A stretch of 64,000 nucleotides of DNA from UBA4479 sp963974935 (lineage in GTDB: Bacteria > Pseudomonadota > Alphaproteobacteria > Rhodospirillales > Casp-alpha2), in contig CAXBEV010000002.1 in assembly GCA_963974935.1 (NCBI GenBank), positions 124,001-188,000 on the forward strand, in the 5' to 3' direction. This document shows positions 18,835-27,706 of the stretch, one piece after another. The translations under genes and the position numbers were made by a program. A model generated the notes under the pieces. The model worked only from the letters and a program-made list of their open reading frames with translations, was not told the origin of the DNA and made no database searches. Numbering within the stretch: position 1 is the stretch's first letter; every line of letters begins with the position of its first letter.

Positions 18835-19293
18835 ATGCTCCGTCAGCAGTTAAACGACATGCTCAAAACCGCCATGCGCGCCAAAGAATTGCGCAAGGTT
18901 TCGACCATTCGCCTGATCAACGCGGCCCTCAAGGACCGCGATATCCAGGCTCGCAGCAACGGCAACAGGGATGGCATTCCGGATTCCGAGATCCTCGGCC
19001 TGCTGCAATCTATGGTGAAACAACGCCGTGACAGCATCGAAGCCTATTCAAAGGGCGGTCGCGCCGATCTCGCGCAGCAAGAAGCCGAAGAAATCGCGTG
19101 CATTGAGACGTTCTTACCAAAACAGCTGTCCACTGACGAAGTCGATGCCGCAATCAATGACGCGATCAGCAAAAGCGGTGCCGACTGCATCAAAGACATG
19201 GGCAAGGTGATGAGCTTCTTAAAAGAGAACTACGCAGGCCGCATGGACTTCTCGCGAGTCTCGGGTGCCGTCAAAGAGCGCCTGACAGCTTAA
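18835..19293 (+). CDS. yqeY: GatB/YqeY-domain protein
   Basis: 152 aa. YqeY family, related to the tRNA-binding tail domain of GatB. MLRQQLNDMLKTAMRAKELRKVSTIRL at the start and LPKQLSTDEVDAAI in the middle are family hallmarks. ATG at 18835 with AGGTGA upstream is preferred over longer in-frame starts. It often sits just upstream of dnaG in this lineage, as here. The exact biochemical role is unresolved. Confidence 0.94.
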   Translation: MLRQQLNDMLKTAMRAKELRKVSTIRLINAALKDRDIQARSNGNRDGIPDSEILGLLQSMVKQRRDSIEAYSKGGRADLAQQEAEEIACIETFLPKQLSTDEVDAAINDAISKSGADCIKDMGKVMSFLKENYAGRMDFSRVSGAVKERLTA

Positions 19294-19343
19294 GCCCTGG
19301 TCGCTTAATTCAGGGCGCGCTGCTGGGCCTCGCCGGCGTAGCC

Positions 19344-19352
19344 TGTGGATAA
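19344..19352 (+). promoter_or_regulatory. Consensus DnaA-box nonamer upstream of dnaG
   Basis: TGTGGATAA is the exact reverse complement of the consensus DnaA box TTATCCACA. A weaker relative (TCGGGATAA) follows about 20 bases later. Both lie in the 190-base gap before dnaG. One exact nonamer is close to what chance allows in 64 kb, so a role is only possible. Confidence 0.35.
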
Positions 19353-19482
19353 ACCGCAAAATCTCGGGATAACCCGCATGCCTAGACGCTTTGCGAAGCG
19401 TGCCGGGCAGACTACATTACGTGTGCTACATTAGGACGTACTCTGTACGCAGTTTTGCGTGCATGCCGTACCCGGAGCCCGC

Positions 19483-21324
19483 ATGAATTTTAGTCCCGAA
19501 TTTCTAGATGAAATCCGCCGACGTGTCTCCATCGTCGACGTCGTCGGGCGGACCGTCCGCTTGAAAGAGCGTGCGCGCGGGGATTTCTGGGGTTTATCGC
19601 CGTTCACCAAGGAAAAAACGCCGTCATTCCATGTTATGGAAGACAAAGGTTTTTATAAGTGTTTCTCGACCGAGAACTCGGGCGATGTGTTTAAGTGGCT
19701 GATTGAAGTTGAAGGCTTGGCGTTCCCGCAGGCCGTCGAACAGTTGGCTGCCGAAGCCGGCCTGGAAATGCCGCAAGACACCCCCGAAGACCGCGCCCGC
19801 CAAGAAAAACGCAAAGGCTTGACCGAAGTCAACGAGATGGCCTGTGCGTTCTATGAGAAAACGCTGCACATGCCCGAAGGTAAATTGGGATTAGACTATC
19901 TGCGGCGCCGGGGTTTGGATGACGCGCTGATCAAAAAGTGGCGACTCGGCTATGCGCCGGATGGGCGCGGCGCGCTAAAAGCGTTTATGGCGCGGGAAAA
20001 CGTTCCGGAAGCCATGCTGATTGAAGCCGGCCTGCTGCGCGTGCCGGACAACGGCACACCTTATGACTGGTTTCGCGGGCGCGTGATCTTTCCGATTCAA
20101 GACCGCCGCGGTCAAGTGATCGCGTTCGGCGGGCGGATCATTGGTGATGGCGAGCCGAAATACCTCAACAGCCCGGAAACGCCGGTGTTTAAAAAGCGCC
20201 ACGCACTATATGGCATTCATCGCGCCGCCGCCCCCGCCCGCAAAGCAGGTCGGATGATCGTGTGTGAAGGCTATATGGATGTGATCGGCCTCGACCGAGG
20301 GGGTCTGGATTATGCGGTGGCCCCGCTCGGCACCGCCTTGACCGATGACCACCTGAAAGACTTATGGCGCGTGGTGCGCGAGCCTGTGTTGTGCTTTGAC
20401 GGCGACACCGCGGGCCAACGCGCCGCCTTTCGGGCCGCCGAGCGCGCGTTGCCAATTATGCAGGCAGGCATGGCGCTCCGCTTCGCGATCCTACCCGCCG
20501 GTGAAGACCCGGACAGCGTGGTCCAAAAACAAGGTCGCGCCGCGTTCGATGAATTGCTCGACCAGGCCGTGCCGCTTTCTGAACTGATTTGGCGCGAAGT
20601 GACCGGTGGACGCATGCCGACAAGCCCCGAAGATCGCGCCGATGTGCAGAAAAAGCTGGATGACCGGGCGCGGGATATCTCGGACGCCACGTTCCGCCGC
20701 CATTTTTCTGACTATTTTACCCGCAAGCTTTGGGGTGATCGCCCACCGCCCGGGCAAGGTGGTCGTCATGGCGGCGGTCAAAACGGCAACAAGGGCCAAT
20801 GGGGCAAGGACAAATGGCGCAAAGACGGGAAAATTAACCGCAAGATGGAAGGCGCCGTGGATATGGATGCCCGCGCCGAGACGTCAAAAGCTGCCCCCGC
20901 AGATCAACTCCGCGAAAGAATATTGCTGGCTGCCCTGTTGAATCATCCCGATATCTTTGATGACGTCGAAGAACACCTTGGAACCGTTGAGTTTTCAGCG
21001 CCTGAGCTTGACAAGTTGCGCCAGCAGGCCTTAAACAGCCTCGCTGCGGACGACGGGCTTGATTCCGAAGCGCTACGCGCCCACCTTCTGTCTGAGGGGT
21101 TTGCAACGGCCCTAAAGGCACTTTTGAGCAACAGCGTGTACATGCATGCGCGATTTGCGCGCGAGGATACGCCCACCGAAGAAGTGTTAGCGGGTTGGAT
21201 TGATACGTTTGAAAGATTGACGGCAAAGTCCGTTGAGACCGAGCTAAAAAAGGTCGAAGCGGCTCTGGGGGAAGATACGTCAGCGATGGCTTTTGAGCGC
21301 GTTAAAGCTTTGAAGGTCACATGA
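19483..21324 (+). CDS. dnaG: DNA primase with degenerate zinc-binding motif
   Basis: 613 aa. Makes RNA primers at the replication fork. N-terminal CHC2-type domain, then the RNA polymerase core, TOPRIM (VCEGYMDVIGL and CFDGDTAGQRAA) and a C-terminal DnaB-binding region. In the CHC2 domain three of four zinc ligands are replaced: the usual CPFHxEKTPSF reads SPFTKEKTPSF, and the usual HCFGC reads KCFST. The fold-determining residues around them remain. A glycine/lysine-rich linker (about residues 420-455) precedes the C-terminal domain. ATG at 19483 with CGGAG upstream. It is followed 54 bases later by rpoD. Confidence 0.97.
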   Translation: MNFSPEFLDEIRRRVSIVDVVGRTVRLKERARGDFWGLSPFTKEKTPSFHVMEDKGFYKCFSTENSGDVFKWLIEVEGLAFPQAVEQLAAEAGLEMPQDTPEDRARQEKRKGLTEVNEMACAFYEKTLHMPEGKLGLDYLRRRGLDDALIKKWRLGYAPDGRGALKAFMARENVPEAMLIEAGLLRVPDNGTPYDWFRGRVIFPIQDRRGQVIAFGGRIIGDGEPKYLNSPETPVFKKRHALYGIHRAAAPARKAGRMIVCEGYMDVIGLDRGGLDYAVAPLGTALTDDHLKDLWRVVREPVLCFDGDTAGQRAAFRAAERALPIMQAGMALRFAILPAGEDPDSVVQKQGRAAFDELLDQAVPLSELIWREVTGGRMPTSPEDRADVQKKLDDRARDISDATFRRHFSDYFTRKLWGDRPPPGQGGRHGGGQNGNKGQWGKDKWRKDGKINRKMEGAVDMDARAETSKAAPADQLRERILLAALLNHPDIFDDVEEHLGTVEFSAPELDKLRQQALNSLAADDGLDSEALRAHLLSEGFATALKALLSNSVYMHARFAREDTPTEEVLAGWIDTFERLTAKSVETELKKVEAALGEDTSAMAFERVKALKVT

Positions 21325-21378
21325 AGTTTGCGGGGTTCCGGCGCCGATCATCGGCTCGGACGCTGAGGGGTTTTGATA

Positions 21379-23451
21379 TTGGCTAAAGCACAAGCAAGCG
21401 AAGCGCGGGACGCCCGCGACGAAAACGCAGACGGTCCGCTTCTGGATACCATGGGCGCCGCCGTCAAAAAGATGGTGACCAAGGGTAAGGAGCGCGGGTA
21501 CGTCACGTATGACGAACTGAACGCCGCACTGCCGCCTGAAGAGGTAAGCTCCGAGCAAATCGAAGATACCATGGCGATGCTGTCTGAAATGGGCATCAAC
21601 GTCGTGGAAAACGAAGAGCAGGAAGACGCTGCCGCCGAGACCAAAACGGTGAGCCCGACCGACGACGATGAAGAGGACGAGCCGAAAGAAACGGCCTCGG
21701 CGTCTGGCAACGTCGACGAGAGCGATCTTGGCCGCACCGACGATCCGGTGCGCATGTATCTCCGCGAAATGGGTTCGGTCGAGCTGCTGTCACGCGAAGG
21801 CGAAATCGCCATCGCCAAACGGATCGAAGCCGGTCGCGACATGATGATCGGCGGCATCTGCGAAAGCCCGCTGACGATCCAAGCCATCGTGCGTTGGCAC
21901 GACGCGCTGGTCGCCGAAGAAATTCTGCTGCGCGACGTTATCGATCTGGACGCCACCATGGGCGGTGGCCCAGGCCAGCCGCCCGTCGCAACCGACGATG
22001 ATGACAGCGAAGGCAGCGAGTCGACGGATGCGAAAACCGCTGAGGCAAAAGCACCGGAAGATAAAAAAACCGACGCTGCAGACGATAAATCAGACGACAA
22101 AAAGACGAAGTCAGAAGACGGCGAAGAAAGCACCGAAAAATCCGACGATGACGATGACGACGAAGATGATGACGATCAAATCAACATGTCGCTCGCGGCG
22201 CAGGAAGAAAAATTAAAACCTGAAGTCATCGAGACGTTTGAAGAGATCGCCAAGACCTATAAAAAATTCCAACGCCTTCAGATCATCCGCATCGAAGCGA
22301 TGCAGGGCACCGGCGAGTTTAAATCGTCACAAGAAAAACGCCATTCCAAGCTGCGCCAAGAACTGATCGAGTTGATGGAGGGCGTGCACCTCAACAACGA
22401 CCGCATCGAAGCCCTGGTCGATCAGTTGTATGGCCTAAACCGTCGCTTGGTTGGACTTGAAGGTAAGTTGTTGCGTATGGCGACCTCGTCGCGCGTGCGC
22501 CGCGACGACTTCCTTGAGCAATATCGCGGCAGCGAGCTTGATCCTGATTGGCTCAAGCGTTGCGCCAAGATGCCGACCAAAAACTGGCAGCGCTTTGCCG
22601 AGCGTTATCGTGACGAGGTCAAAGAAATCCGTGGCAGCGTCGCTGAGGTTTCCTCAGCCGTCGGCCTGCCGATCTTGGAATTCCGTCGCATCGTCGGCAT
22701 CGTGCAAAAAGGCGAGCGCGAAGCTGCGAAAGCGAAGAAGGAAATGATCGAGGCAAACCTCCGTCTCGTGATCTCGATTGCCAAGAAATATACCAACCGT
22801 GGCCTGCAATTCCTGGACTTGATCCAAGAAGGCAACATCGGCCTGATGAAGGCCGTTGATAAGTTTGAATACCGTCGCGGCTATAAATTCTCGACCTATG
22901 CGACCTGGTGGATTCGCCAAGCGATTACGCGCTCGATTGCCGATCAGGCACGCACCATTCGTATTCCGGTGCACATGATCGAGACCATCAACAAACTGGT
23001 CCGCACATCTCGCCAGATGTTGCACGAAATCGGTCGCGAGCCGACACCGGAAGAGTTGGCAACCAAGCTATCTATGCCGCTCGAAAAAGTGCGCAAGGTC
23101 TTGAAGATCGCAAAAGAGCCGATTTCACTGGAAACGCCGATTGGCGACGAAGAAGATAGCCACCTCGGCGACTTCATCGAAGACAAGCTGGCCGTGCAAC
23201 CGCTGGACGCCGCCATTCAGGCGAACCTGCGCGAGACCACGACCCGCGTGTTGGCGAGCCTGACGCCACGTGAAGAACGCGTACTGCGGATGCGCTTCGG
23301 TATTGGCATGAACACCGACCACACCCTCGAAGAGGTCGGCCAACAGTTCTCTGTGACACGCGAACGTATTCGTCAGATCGAAGCCAAGGCCCTGCGCAAA
23401 CTGAAACACCCGTCCCGGTCCCGTAAACTGCGGAGCTTCTTGGACTACTGA
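21379..23451 (+). CDS. rpoD: RNA polymerase primary sigma factor RpoD (sigma-70)
   Basis: About 690 aa housekeeping sigma factor. Region 1.1 (YVTYDELNAALPPEEVSSEQIEDTM), region 1.2 (DPVRMYLREMG), the non-conserved region, region 2 (LDLIQEGNIGLMKAVDKFEYRRG, YATWWIRQAITRSIADQ), region 3 and region 4 helix-turn-helix (TLEEVGQQFSVTRERIRQIEAKALRKL) are complete. An unusually acidic, lysine/aspartate-rich stretch lies in the non-conserved region (about residues 190-265). The TTG at 21379 (encoding MAKAQASEA) with GAGGGG upstream is preferred; another TTG lies two codons earlier. Confidence 0.97.
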   Translation: MAKAQASEARDARDENADGPLLDTMGAAVKKMVTKGKERGYVTYDELNAALPPEEVSSEQIEDTMAMLSEMGINVVENEEQEDAAAETKTVSPTDDDEEDEPKETASASGNVDESDLGRTDDPVRMYLREMGSVELLSREGEIAIAKRIEAGRDMMIGGICESPLTIQAIVRWHDALVAEEILLRDVIDLDATMGGGPGQPPVATDDDDSEGSESTDAKTAEAKAPEDKKTDAADDKSDDKKTKSEDGEESTEKSDDDDDDEDDDDQINMSLAAQEEKLKPEVIETFEEIAKTYKKFQRLQIIRIEAMQGTGEFKSSQEKRHSKLRQELIELMEGVHLNNDRIEALVDQLYGLNRRLVGLEGKLLRMATSSRVRRDDFLEQYRGSELDPDWLKRCAKMPTKNWQRFAERYRDEVKEIRGSVAEVSSAVGLPILEFRRIVGIVQKGEREAAKAKKEMIEANLRLVISIAKKYTNRGLQFLDLIQEGNIGLMKAVDKFEYRRGYKFSTYATWWIRQAITRSIADQARTIRIPVHMIETINKLVRTSRQMLHEIGREPTPEELATKLSMPLEKVRKVLKIAKEPISLETPIGDEEDSHLGDFIEDKLAVQPLDAAIQANLRETTTRVLASLTPREERVLRMRFGIGMNTDHTLEEVGQQFSVTRERIRQIEAKALRKLKHPSRSRKLRSFLDY

Positions 23452-23475
23452 TCATCTCGGCATCGCCGAATTTGG

Positions 23476-23505
23476 AAAAGGAGATGCCTCGGCATCTCCT
23501 TTTTT
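23476..23505 (+). terminator. Rho-independent terminator of rpoD
   Basis: AAAAGGAGATGC / GCATCTCCTTTTTT hairpin with a CTCG loop and a T run, 25 bases after the rpoD stop. Confidence 0.92.
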
Positions 23506-23607
23506 CGTATGCGCATGCGATTGCCAGAACACTTTCACCATAGAAGCGCGTGACATAACGCAATCCGTTGGGTATCTGTTCCCCGTCCGCATGCGTGCTG
23601 ACACGGT

Positions 23608-23684
23608 GGGCCTGTAGCTCAACTGGTTAGAGCCGACGGCTCATAACCGTCTGGTTGCAGGTTCGAGTCCTGCCGGGCCCACCA
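23608..23684 (+). tRNA. tRNA-Ile2 (CAT anticodon, lysidine-type), CCA encoded
   Basis: 77 bases. The cloverleaf is complete: acceptor GGGCCTG / CGGGCCC, D stem GCTC/GAGC, anticodon stem GACGG/CCGTC with loop CTCATAA, T arm GCAGG-TTCGAGT-CCTGC, discriminator A and encoded CCA. Anticodon CAT could mean Met or Ile2. The C4-G69 and C5-G68 pairs match the TilS recognition pairs of tRNA-Ile2 and differ from elongator Met, so Ile2 (C34 modified to lysidine) is preferred. It is located downstream of rpoD. Confidence 0.9.
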
Positions 23685-23834
23685 TCACCCACCAAACGAT
23701 GCGCGCGCAAAAGCCCGGAAACTCGGTGCATTCGCGATCATGTTTTTTGTTTCTTCATTCAGGGACAATGCCCGATCAAACATGATCGCGCGGCTTGATG
23801 TCGTGCCTTGATCAATCGCGAGAATATAACTCAT
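23685..23834 (-). pseudogene. glpK: Glycerol kinase remnant (glpK, first 25 codons)
   Basis: On the minus strand an ATG at 23834 opens MSYILAIDQGTTSSRAIMF followed by DRALSL, the unmistakable N-terminus of glycerol kinase with its phosphate-binding DQGTTSSR motif. After about 25 codons the similarity ends; unrelated residues (NEETKNMIANAPSFRAFA...) run to a stop at 23685, the base right after the tRNA CCA end. So more than 95% of a ~500-codon gene is gone. It follows the glp transporter operon, as glpK does in intact operons. The deletion end at a tRNA 3' end suggests loss through integration or excision. Confidence 0.88.
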
Positions 23835-23877
23835 AAGATATACTGGCATGGATTAGCCTACGGATTAAAAAGAGCCG

Positions 23878-23901
23878 GTCGGGACCTGTAGGTCCCGACC
23901 G
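23878..23901 (-). terminator. Terminator of the glp operon
   Basis: GGTCGGGACCT / AGGTCCCGACC hairpin with a two-base centre, followed on the minus strand by GGCTCTTTTT. It lies between glpV and the glpK remnant. Confidence 0.8.
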
Positions 23902-23912
23902 ATTCCAATGGC

Positions 23913-25634
23913 CTACTGCCAGGACTTGATCAGTTCGTCATAACTGACGGTGACCGGTTTTTCGTCTTCGTTTGCCAACTTCGCCTTCGGCGAACCTGGC
24001 TGACTCAGCCAATAATCATCTGACATTTCTTTGTTCATCTTCGGACCGACGTCGCCCTGCACCCCCGAACGCTCGAGGCGAACCAGGACTTTTTCCATAT
24101 CAGAACACAGTGAGTTGAGTGCCTCTTGTGCCGTCTTCGCACCGGACATGGCGTCGCCAATGTTCTGCCACCACAACTGTGCCAGACGCGGATAGTCTGG
24201 AACGTTGGTGCCGGTCGGCGACCACGCAACACGGGCCGGCGAACGATAGAACTCGATCAAACCACCCAGCTTCGGTGCACGGTCAGTAAAGCTCTGATGT
24301 TCGATCGTCGACTGACGAATGAAGGTCAGACCTGTGTGAGCCTTCTTGACGTCGACCGTCTTCGAGGTCACGAACTGCGCATACAACCAAGCAGCTTTGG
24401 CGCGATCTGTCGGCGTCGATTTCATCAACGTCCACGAGCCCACGTCCTGGTAGCCGACCTTCGTGCCTTCCTCCCAGTACGCGCCATGCGGCGATGGAGC
24501 CATACGCCATTTCGGCGTACCGTCTGCATTCATGACCGGCAGATCAGGCAGCACCGTTGCTGCGGTGAAGGCGGTGTACCAGAACATCTGCTGAGCAACG
24601 TTGCCCTGCGCAGGGATCGGACCTGCTTCGGAGAAGGTCATACCCTGAGCTTGAGGCGGTGAGTACTTCTGCAGCCACTCAATGGCTTTTTCGACGGCAT
24701 AAACTGCCGCTGGCGAGTTCGCCGCACCACCGCGCGCAACGCACGCGCCGACCGGTTGTGATTTCTCGTTTACGCGGATGCCCCATTCGTCAACCGGCAA
24801 ACCATTCGGCTCACCCTTCGAGCCCATACCTGCCATCGACATCCATGCGTCGGTGTAACGCCAACCCAATGATGGGTCTTTTTTGCCGTAATCCATGTTG
24901 CCAAAGACTTTACCTTCAACGCCGAGGTGGCTGAGGTCGCGACCGGTGAAGAATTCTGCAATATCTTCGTAAGCCGACCAATTGACCGGAACGCCCAGGT
25001 CGTAACCATACTTAGCTTTGAAGTCGGCCTTGTTCTTGGCATCGTTGAACCAGTCATACCGGAACCAGTACAAGTTCGCGAATTGCTGATCGGGCAACTG
25101 ATACAGATCGCCGTCTGGGGCTGTCGTAAACTGGGTACCGATGAAGTCGGAAAGATCCAGAGTCGGACTGGTCACGTCTTTACCCTCACCCGCCATCCAC
25201 TTCGTCAGGCTGCGTGCCTGCTGATAACGCCAGTGCGTCCCGATCAGATCGCTGTCGTTGACGTAGGCGTCGTAAATGTTCTCACCTGTTTGCATTTGGG
25301 TTTGAAGCTTTTCGACAACATCACCTTCACCGATCAGATCGTGTGTGATTTTAATGCCCGTGATGGCTGTGAACGCCGCTGCCAAGGTCTTGGATTCATA
25401 GCTATGGGTATCGATGGTCTCGGAAACGACCTTGATCTCCATCCCCGCGAACGGTTTGGCAGCGTCAACTAACCATTGCATCTCAGCTTCTTGTTCGGCG
25501 CGACTGAGCGTCGACAAATCGCCAATTTCGGCATCAAGGAACTCCTTCGCTTCTTTCATCCCGGCATACGCCGAAGATGAAAAAATAGCGAACGCTAGCC
25601 CTATCGCCGTCGTCGCTTTTAATGACAAGTTCAT
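23913..25634 (-). CDS. glpV: Glycerol ABC transporter, substrate-binding protein
   Basis: 573 aa, larger than ordinary sugar-binding proteins, as in the GlpV group. Signal peptide MNLSLKATTAIGLAFAIFSSSAYA, then a family-1-like binding fold: YESKTLAAAFTAITGIKITHDLIGEGDVVEKLQTQM, LYQLPDQQFANLYWFRYDWF and VGYQDVGSWTLM. It is the last intact gene of the glpD-S-T-P-Q-U-V operon and delivers glycerol to GlpPQ in the periplasm. The substrate is inferred from operon order and the adjacent glpD/glpR. Confidence 0.92.
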   Translation of the reverse strand: MNLSLKATTAIGLAFAIFSSSAYAGMKEAKEFLDAEIGDLSTLSRAEQEAEMQWLVDAAKPFAGMEIKVVSETIDTHSYESKTLAAAFTAITGIKITHDLIGEGDVVEKLQTQMQTGENIYDAYVNDSDLIGTHWRYQQARSLTKWMAGEGKDVTSPTLDLSDFIGTQFTTAPDGDLYQLPDQQFANLYWFRYDWFNDAKNKADFKAKYGYDLGVPVNWSAYEDIAEFFTGRDLSHLGVEGKVFGNMDYGKKDPSLGWRYTDAWMSMAGMGSKGEPNGLPVDEWGIRVNEKSQPVGACVARGGAANSPAAVYAVEKAIEWLQKYSPPQAQGMTFSEAGPIPAQGNVAQQMFWYTAFTAATVLPDLPVMNADGTPKWRMAPSPHGAYWEEGTKVGYQDVGSWTLMKSTPTDRAKAAWLYAQFVTSKTVDVKKAHTGLTFIRQSTIEHQSFTDRAPKLGGLIEFYRSPARVAWSPTGTNVPDYPRLAQLWWQNIGDAMSGAKTAQEALNSLCSDMEKVLVRLERSGVQGDVGPKMNKEMSDDYWLSQPGSPKAKLANEDEKPVTVSYDELIKSWQ

Positions 25635-25718
25635 GTATTTTCTCCCAAGTATAAAACCAACAAAAACGTGCGATACCTTAGAGCCCTGCCTGCTCCAGGC
25701 ACCTTACTGCATGCCAGA

Positions 25719-25994
25719 TCAGACGTATCGGAACACCACGATCGCGTAGATCAGGCAGACAATCAGGGCACCCCATTGTGGGGCGCTACTGATGAGGCCG
25801 AGCCAAGCCAGATTGATGAAGGCCGAGCCCAAAAGCGTGATGAACAAGCGGTCACCGCGCGTTGTTTCCAACCGGAGGATTCCTAACCGAGGGGTCTCCG
25901 GGTACTTAATCGCCAGAGTTGTGAACACGATCAGCAGCGTCGCGATCACCATGAAAAAAATCGCGGTCGGCCATGTCCAAGCCATCCATTCCAT
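25719..25994 (-). CDS. glpU: Small membrane subunit of glycerol transporter (DUF2160)
   Basis: 91 aa with three hydrophobic segments (WTWPTAIFFMVIATLLIVFTTLAI, LFITLLGSAFINLAWLGLIS, GALIVCLIYAIVVF). This DUF2160 protein sits between the second permease and the binding protein in glycerol ABC operons. Its exact role in the transporter is not known. It is 15 bases from glpQ. Confidence 0.9.
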   Translation of the reverse strand: MEWMAWTWPTAIFFMVIATLLIVFTTLAIKYPETPRLGILRLETTRGDRLFITLLGSAFINLAWLGLISSAPQWGALIVCLIYAIVVFRYV

Positions 25995-26009
25995 GATGCA
26001 ACTCCTCTA

Positions 26010-26834
26010 TTAAACTCGGCCGAGGGCAAAGCCCTTGGCGATGTAATTGCGAACGAAGTAAATCACCAAAGCACCCGGCACGATAGTCAACACGCCAGCC
26101 GCGGCCAGCACACCCCAATCTAGCCCCGAGGCCGACACCGTTCGCGTCATCGTCGCGGCGATAGGCTTGGCATCGACGGATGTCAGCGTTCGTGACAGCA
26201 ACAGTTCAACCCACGAGAACATGAAGCAGAAGAAAGCCGTGACGCCGATGCCGCTGGCGATCAAAGGCATAAAGATTTTAACGAAGAACCGCCCAAACCC
26301 GTAGCCGTCGATGTACGCGGTTTCATCAATCTCTTTCGGCACACCGCGCATAAACCCCTCCAATATCCAAACCGCCAGCGGTACGTTAAACAACGTGTGG
26401 GCCAGCGCGACCGCAATGTGCGTATCGAACAGTCCCACCGAAGAATACAGCTGGAAGAACGGCAGCGCGAACACTGCAGGCGGAGCCATGCGATTTGTCA
26501 GAAGCCAAAAGAACAGGTGCTTGTCGCCCAAGAAGTGATAGCGAGAAAAAGCATAAGCCGCAGGCAACGCGACGGCGATGGAAATCGCCGTGTTCATCGT
26601 GACGTAGATGATCGAGTTGATATACCCCCAGTACCACGACGGATCGCTAAAGATGGTGACGTAGTTAGCCAGTGTCAGGTTTTGCGGCCAGAGCGAGAAG
26701 ACGCCGAGAATTTCATCGTTCGTCTTCAGGCTCATGTTCACCAGCCAATAGATCGGCAGCAGCAAAAAGATCAAGTACAACCCCATCACGATCATTTTGG
26801 AGTTGATGATGCTGGACGAAGATTTGTTGGCCAT
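26010..26834 (-). CDS. glpQ: Glycerol ABC transporter permease GlpQ
   Basis: 274 aa MalG-type inner-membrane permease. It has six likely membrane spans and the cytoplasmic EAA loop for contact with the ATPases (EIDETAYIDGYGFGRFFVKIFMPLIASGI). Its start overlaps the glpP stop (ATGG/TGA region), showing tight coupling. The C-terminus FVRNYIAKGFALGRV is typical of the family. Confidence 0.94.
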   Translation of the reverse strand: MANKSSSSIINSKMIVMGLYLIFLLLPIYWLVNMSLKTNDEILGVFSLWPQNLTLANYVTIFSDPSWYWGYINSIIYVTMNTAISIAVALPAAYAFSRYHFLGDKHLFFWLLTNRMAPPAVFALPFFQLYSSVGLFDTHIAVALAHTLFNVPLAVWILEGFMRGVPKEIDETAYIDGYGFGRFFVKIFMPLIASGIGVTAFFCFMFSWVELLLSRTLTSVDAKPIAATMTRTVSASGLDWGVLAAAGVLTIVPGALVIYFVRNYIAKGFALGRV

Positions 26835-27706
26835 CAGATGCCGTCCCTCTTATCCAGGTTGGTCATCACGGTGAAGAACACCCACGACACCAACAAAATG
26901 ATCAGGAAGTATATGATCGAGAATGCCGCCGCCGGACCAAGGTCGAACTGACCCAACGCCATCTTCACCAAGTCGATCGACAACAGCGTAGTCGCGTTCC
27001 CCGGTCCGCCGCCCGTCACGACGAACGGCTCGGTATAGATCATGAAGCTGTCCATGAACCGCAACAGAATGGCGATCAGCAGAACGCCCTGCATTTTCGG
27101 CAGCTCGATATAGCGAAAAACCTTCCAGCGGCTGGCTTGGTCGATTTTCGCCGCTTGGTAATACGCTTGCGGAATCGATTGCAAGCCCGCGTAACCCAAA
27201 AGGGCAACCAGCGATGTCCAGTGCCAAACATCCATCACAATGATGGTGACCCAGGCATCGAGAGCATCTTGGGTATAGTTATAGTCAATTCCGATCGACG
27301 CCAGCGTATGGCCCAACAATCCGATATCGACACGACCAAAAATCTGCCAGATCGTACCGACAACGTTCCAAGGAATCAGCAGCGGTAGCGACATCAGAAT
27401 CAGGCAAAGTGACGCCCACACGCCCTTCTTCGGCATGTTCAAGGCCACCAGGACGCCGAGGGGAACCTCAATGGCGAGAATAGTCATCGTGAAGAAAGCC
27501 TGACGACCGAGTGCATTGTGGATACGTTCCGAGGTCAGGGTTTCTTCAAACCACATGATTCCCGCCCAGAAGAATTTATTGCTCCCAAAGCTGTCTTGAA
27601 CCGAATAGTTGACGACGGTCATCAAGGGGACGACGGCGGAAAATGCCACCAGAACCAGGACTGGTAAAATGAGGAACCATGCCTTTTGGTTAACGGTCTT
27701 ATTCAT
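26834..27706 (-). CDS. glpP: Glycerol ABC transporter permease GlpP
   Basis: 290 aa MalF-type permease. The EAA loop is AAKIDQASRWKVFRYIELPKMQGVLLIAILLR. The ATG at 27706 (MNKTVNQKAWFLILPVLVLV) is preferred: it overlaps the glpT stop as ATGA. An open frame extends further upstream but inside glpT. Confidence 0.94.
   Translation of the reverse strand: MNKTVNQKAWFLILPVLVLVAFSAVVPLMTVVNYSVQDSFGSNKFFWAGIMWFEETLTSERIHNALGRQAFFTMTILAIEVPLGVLVALNMPKKGVWASLCLILMSLPLLIPWNVVGTIWQIFGRVDIGLLGHTLASIGIDYNYTQDALDAWVTIIVMDVWHWTSLVALLGYAGLQSIPQAYYQAAKIDQASRWKVFRYIELPKMQGVLLIAILLRFMDSFMIYTEPFVVTGGGPGNATTLLSIDLVKMALGQFDLGPAAAFSIIYFLIILLVSWVFFTVMTNLDKRDGI

Noticed and set aside
21348..22133. Long serine-rich open frame on the minus strand opposite rpoD
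   Set aside because: It is the antisense shadow of the acidic sigma-factor codons; the composition (S runs) is an artefact.
23608..23684. Reading the CAT tRNA as elongator methionine tRNA
   Set aside because: C4-G69 and C5-G68 acceptor pairs match the lysidine-modified Ile2 type; methionine remains a minor alternative.
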